NCBI RefSeq assembly: GCF_009882985.1
Contig: NZ_WTUZ01000040.1
Location: 372,001 to 436,000 of the forward strand
Direction: 5' to 3'
Length of the DNA: 64,000 bases
Origin: Paenibacillus silvestris
GTDB taxonomy: Bacteria > Bacillota > Bacilli > Paenibacillales > NBRC-103111
Below are positions 62,320 to 64,000 of the stretch, piece after piece (position 1 is the stretch's first letter; each line of letters starts with the position of its first letter). The translations under genes were made by a program, and so were the position numbers. A model generated the notes under the pieces. The model did not search any database. It was given only the letters and a program-made list of their open reading frames with translations, and was not told the DNA's origin.

Positions 62320-62360
62320 AAAAATGCAAGCAGCCAGTCTCTCTGGCCGCTTGCATTTTT
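62318..62360. terminator. bidirectional terminator after the XRE-cupin and Gfo/Idh genes
   Basis: AAAAATGCAAGC-a-GCCAG pairs with CTGGC-c-GCTTGCATTTTT, a long stem with T-runs on both strands, between convergent genes. Confidence 0.95.
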
Positions 62361-62362
62361 GT

Positions 62363-63625
62363 CTATACGGAAAGAAGTCGATTATAAAACTCCTCAATCG
62401 CAATTGGCTTGCCGCCATTCAAGCGGGATTCTTCCGCTGCGAATGACATGAGATGGCTGCGCACGGAAACCGCTGCAGAAGAGCTGCTTTCTCCGCCGTT
62501 ATATGTTCTGACTTCGCTCAAGAAGCTGCGCACAATGCCCGCATCTCCCCCGTTGTGCCCTTCTTCAGATGCATGCACACGCACGGTTGTTTTCTCATTC
62601 GTCACAAAATCATGAATGGTAAATTCATTCTCTTCCATATTGCCTCGAAGATCGCCTTTCGTGCCCATGATTTGCAGAATTCGCGTATTGTCCCGGGTAA
62701 ATCCGCACATGCTGAACATCGCAGTCGCACCGCTCGCGAATTCCATATTGACCACTTGGTGGTCAACAACATTATTGTCGCTGCGATACACACACTTCCC
62801 GTATGGCGTCGTTCTTAGTGCCTCAACGATGCCTTCATTGCTCGTATCTGTTGTAAATTTACGCGCCCAACGTCGACCTGCGCCCAAATAATACTTGGGT
62901 GCATAGTACTGACAGCTCGCTTCAGCTGGGCAGCCATCCAAGCAGCGTGCAGGCGCACCGGTAGGTGCATTCTCTTCTTTGAAATGCATCAGCGACCCGA
63001 AGGAACTGATACGCTGGCATGGCTCTCCCATAATATAGGAGAGAATATCCATGTCATGGCAGGATTTGGCCAATATCATCGGAGAAGATTTATCGGAATT
63101 ATTCCAATTGCCGCGTACAAAGCTGTGTGCCATATGCATGTTACCTACATTCTCATTCAGCTGAATATTGACGATTTGCCCGATTTTGCCTTCAGTAATG
63201 ACCCGTTTCATTGCCGTCCAGAAGGCCGTATAACGCAGAACATGGCAAATGGTTAGCAGCCTGTTGTGCTTCTTAGCCATAAGCTCCATTTCCACACACT
63301 CTTCCGGACTTGGAGACATCGGTTTCTCCAGCAAAACGTGATAGCCAAGCTCCAGCGCTTGTAACGTTGGGTGATAGTGCATTTGATCCTGTGTACAAAT
63401 GATGGCGATATCAGCAAGCTTCGGCTGTGCAAGCAGCTGCTCCCAATTCTCAACAGCATTTTGCGGCGCAATTTGGTGTGCGGAAGTAAAAGCAGCGCGA
63501 CGCTCCGCATTGGGCTCAGCAACGGCTACAATTTGTAGTTCATGCGGGTAATTAAGCGCATACGGCGCGTATGCTTGCGCCCCTCGATCACCTGCGCCGA
63601 GCAGGATGGCCGTAACTTTTTGCAT
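62363..63625 (-). CDS. Gfo/Idh/MocA oxidoreductase with a Cys-rich insertion
   Basis: A 420-aa NAD(P)-dependent enzyme. The Rossmann motif is ILLGAGDRGAQ (7-17), the family motif is E100-K101-P102, and KSCHDMDILSY (about 187-197) holds the usual catalytic His. An insertion with C228-x3-C232-x5-C238 may bind a metal. ATG 63625 has AGGAG about 9-10 bases upstream; the ORF extension is rejected. It lies 62 bp after a sugar permease gene, so it probably acts on the imported sugar. Confidence 0.88.
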   Translation of the reverse strand: MQKVTAILLGAGDRGAQAYAPYALNYPHELQIVAVAEPNAERRAAFTSAHQIAPQNAVENWEQLLAQPKLADIAIICTQDQMHYHPTLQALELGYHVLLEKPMSPSPEECVEMELMAKKHNRLLTICHVLRYTAFWTAMKRVITEGKIGQIVNIQLNENVGNMHMAHSFVRGNWNNSDKSSPMILAKSCHDMDILSYIMGEPCQRISSFGSLMHFKEENAPTGAPARCLDGCPAEASCQYYAPKYYLGAGRRWARKFTTDTSNEGIVEALRTTPYGKCVYRSDNNVVDHQVVNMEFASGATAMFSMCGFTRDNTRILQIMGTKGDLRGNMEENEFTIHDFVTNEKTTVRVHASEEGHNGGDAGIVRSFLSEVRTYNGGESSSSAAVSVRSHLMSFAAEESRLNGGKPIAIEEFYNRLLSV

Positions 63626-63687
63626 CAAATACTCATCTCCTGTGATTTCGTATGTACATGTCATGATAGATTACTATATGCCAAACT

Positions 63688-64000
63688 TTAAGACTTGCTT
63701 CCTGTGAATGCAATCCCTTGAATAAAAGAACGTTGGAAAACAAAGAAAATAATGATCATTGGCAAAATCGCCATCATGGAACCTGCCATAATAATCGTGT
63801 AATTCGTTTTGTGCTCTCCTTCCAGGAATGCGATACCTGCGGAAAGCACCATTTTATCCGGCGAGGAATTGACGATCAGCGGCCACATCAGGTCGTTCCA
63901 TGACCACAGCATCGTAAAAATGGCCAACGCAATCATCCCGGATTTCGCTAGCGGCATCATAATTTGCCAATAAATGCGGAACTGATTGCAGCCATCCAGC
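63688..64000 (-). CDS. carbohydrate ABC transporter permease, C-terminal part (runs off the window)
   Basis: The 3' end (about 103 codons) of a permease of the AraQ/LacG-like group; the frame is open to the window edge. The EAA loop is visible at the edge (LDGCNQFRIYWQIMMPLAKS), followed by two membrane helices and the tail FVFQRSFIQGIAFTGSKS, typical of this group. An internal ATG at 63960 is not the start. It is upstream of the Gfo/Idh gene in the same unit. Confidence 0.92.
   Translation of the reverse strand, partial: LDGCNQFRIYWQIMMPLAKSGMIALAIFTMLWSWNDLMWPLIVNSSPDKMVLSAGIAFLEGEHKTNYTIIMAGSMMAILPMIIIFFVFQRSFIQGIAFTGSKS

Noticed and set aside
1..64000. CRISPR arrays, tRNA or rRNA genes, transposases, prophage
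   Set aside because: None found on reading: no regular direct repeats with spacers, no cloverleaf with CCA-type end, and no transposase or integrase motif in any frame.

Overview
The window looks like a chromosomal segment of a Paenibacillus-type Firmicute. The reasons are the strong GGAGG ribosome-binding sites, frequent TTG and GTG starts, LplB/LplC/LplA-type sugar ABC importers with no ATPase of their own, YesM/YesN-type two-component proteins, secreted proteins with Big_2 domains, a bacillithiol transferase and a frataxin-like Fra. No tRNA, rRNA, CRISPR array, insertion sequence or phage gene was seen.

Layout. 0-6 kb: a ParB-like protein, a DUF7002/DarT-like protein and the sulfite reductase operon cysJ-cysI, with a palindromic operator candidate upstream. 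6-34 kb: a carbohydrate-utilisation island. Its parts are a YesM-type kinase with a lone solute-binding protein and an SGNH hydrolase (minus strand); a plus-strand operon of an FAD-dependent oxidoreductase, a Gfo/Idh oxidoreductase and a 1072-aa secreted family-10-like glycosidase; a minus-strand group of a cytosolic family-10-like glycosidase, a YesN-type regulator, two permeases, a binding protein and a Gfo/Idh-like protein; and a second importer operon (two permeases, binding protein, amidohydrolase, Rieske protein) behind a membrane-anchored AraC regulator. 33-45 kb: scattered metabolism, namely an HD hydrolase, aldo/keto reductase, an APH kinase/AraC/PhyH/beta-lactamase-fold cluster, DinB and BstA proteins, and a three-subunit molybdenum hydroxylase. 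45-58 kb: a PAS sensor kinase, AlaX editing protein, GNATs, a peptide transporter, fabF, a PQQ-type sugar dehydrogenase, a Sec-exported Hcp-like protein and small proteins. 58-64 kb: Fra, prolyl 4-hydroxylase, the tdh-kbl threonine operon with a divergent XRE-cupin regulator, and the end of another sugar importer locus.

How it works together. In the island, extracytoplasmic binding proteins and permeases would import an oligosaccharide, the secreted and cytosolic glycosidase-like proteins would cut it, and the Gfo/Idh and FAD enzymes would oxidise the products. The YesM kinase and YesN regulator are each orphaned, 14 kb apart, and may be one split system. The importers need a shared MsmX-type ATPase from elsewhere.

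The most unusual items are a roughly 176-bp MITE-like element with 43-bp imperfect terminal inverted repeats (three full copies, two truncated), a secreted Hcp-like protein in a Gram-positive genome, a 36-aa membrane peptide that seems to need an ATT start, a GC-rich mosaic block inside fabF, and a secreted glycosidase-like protein bracketed by two copies of one domain.
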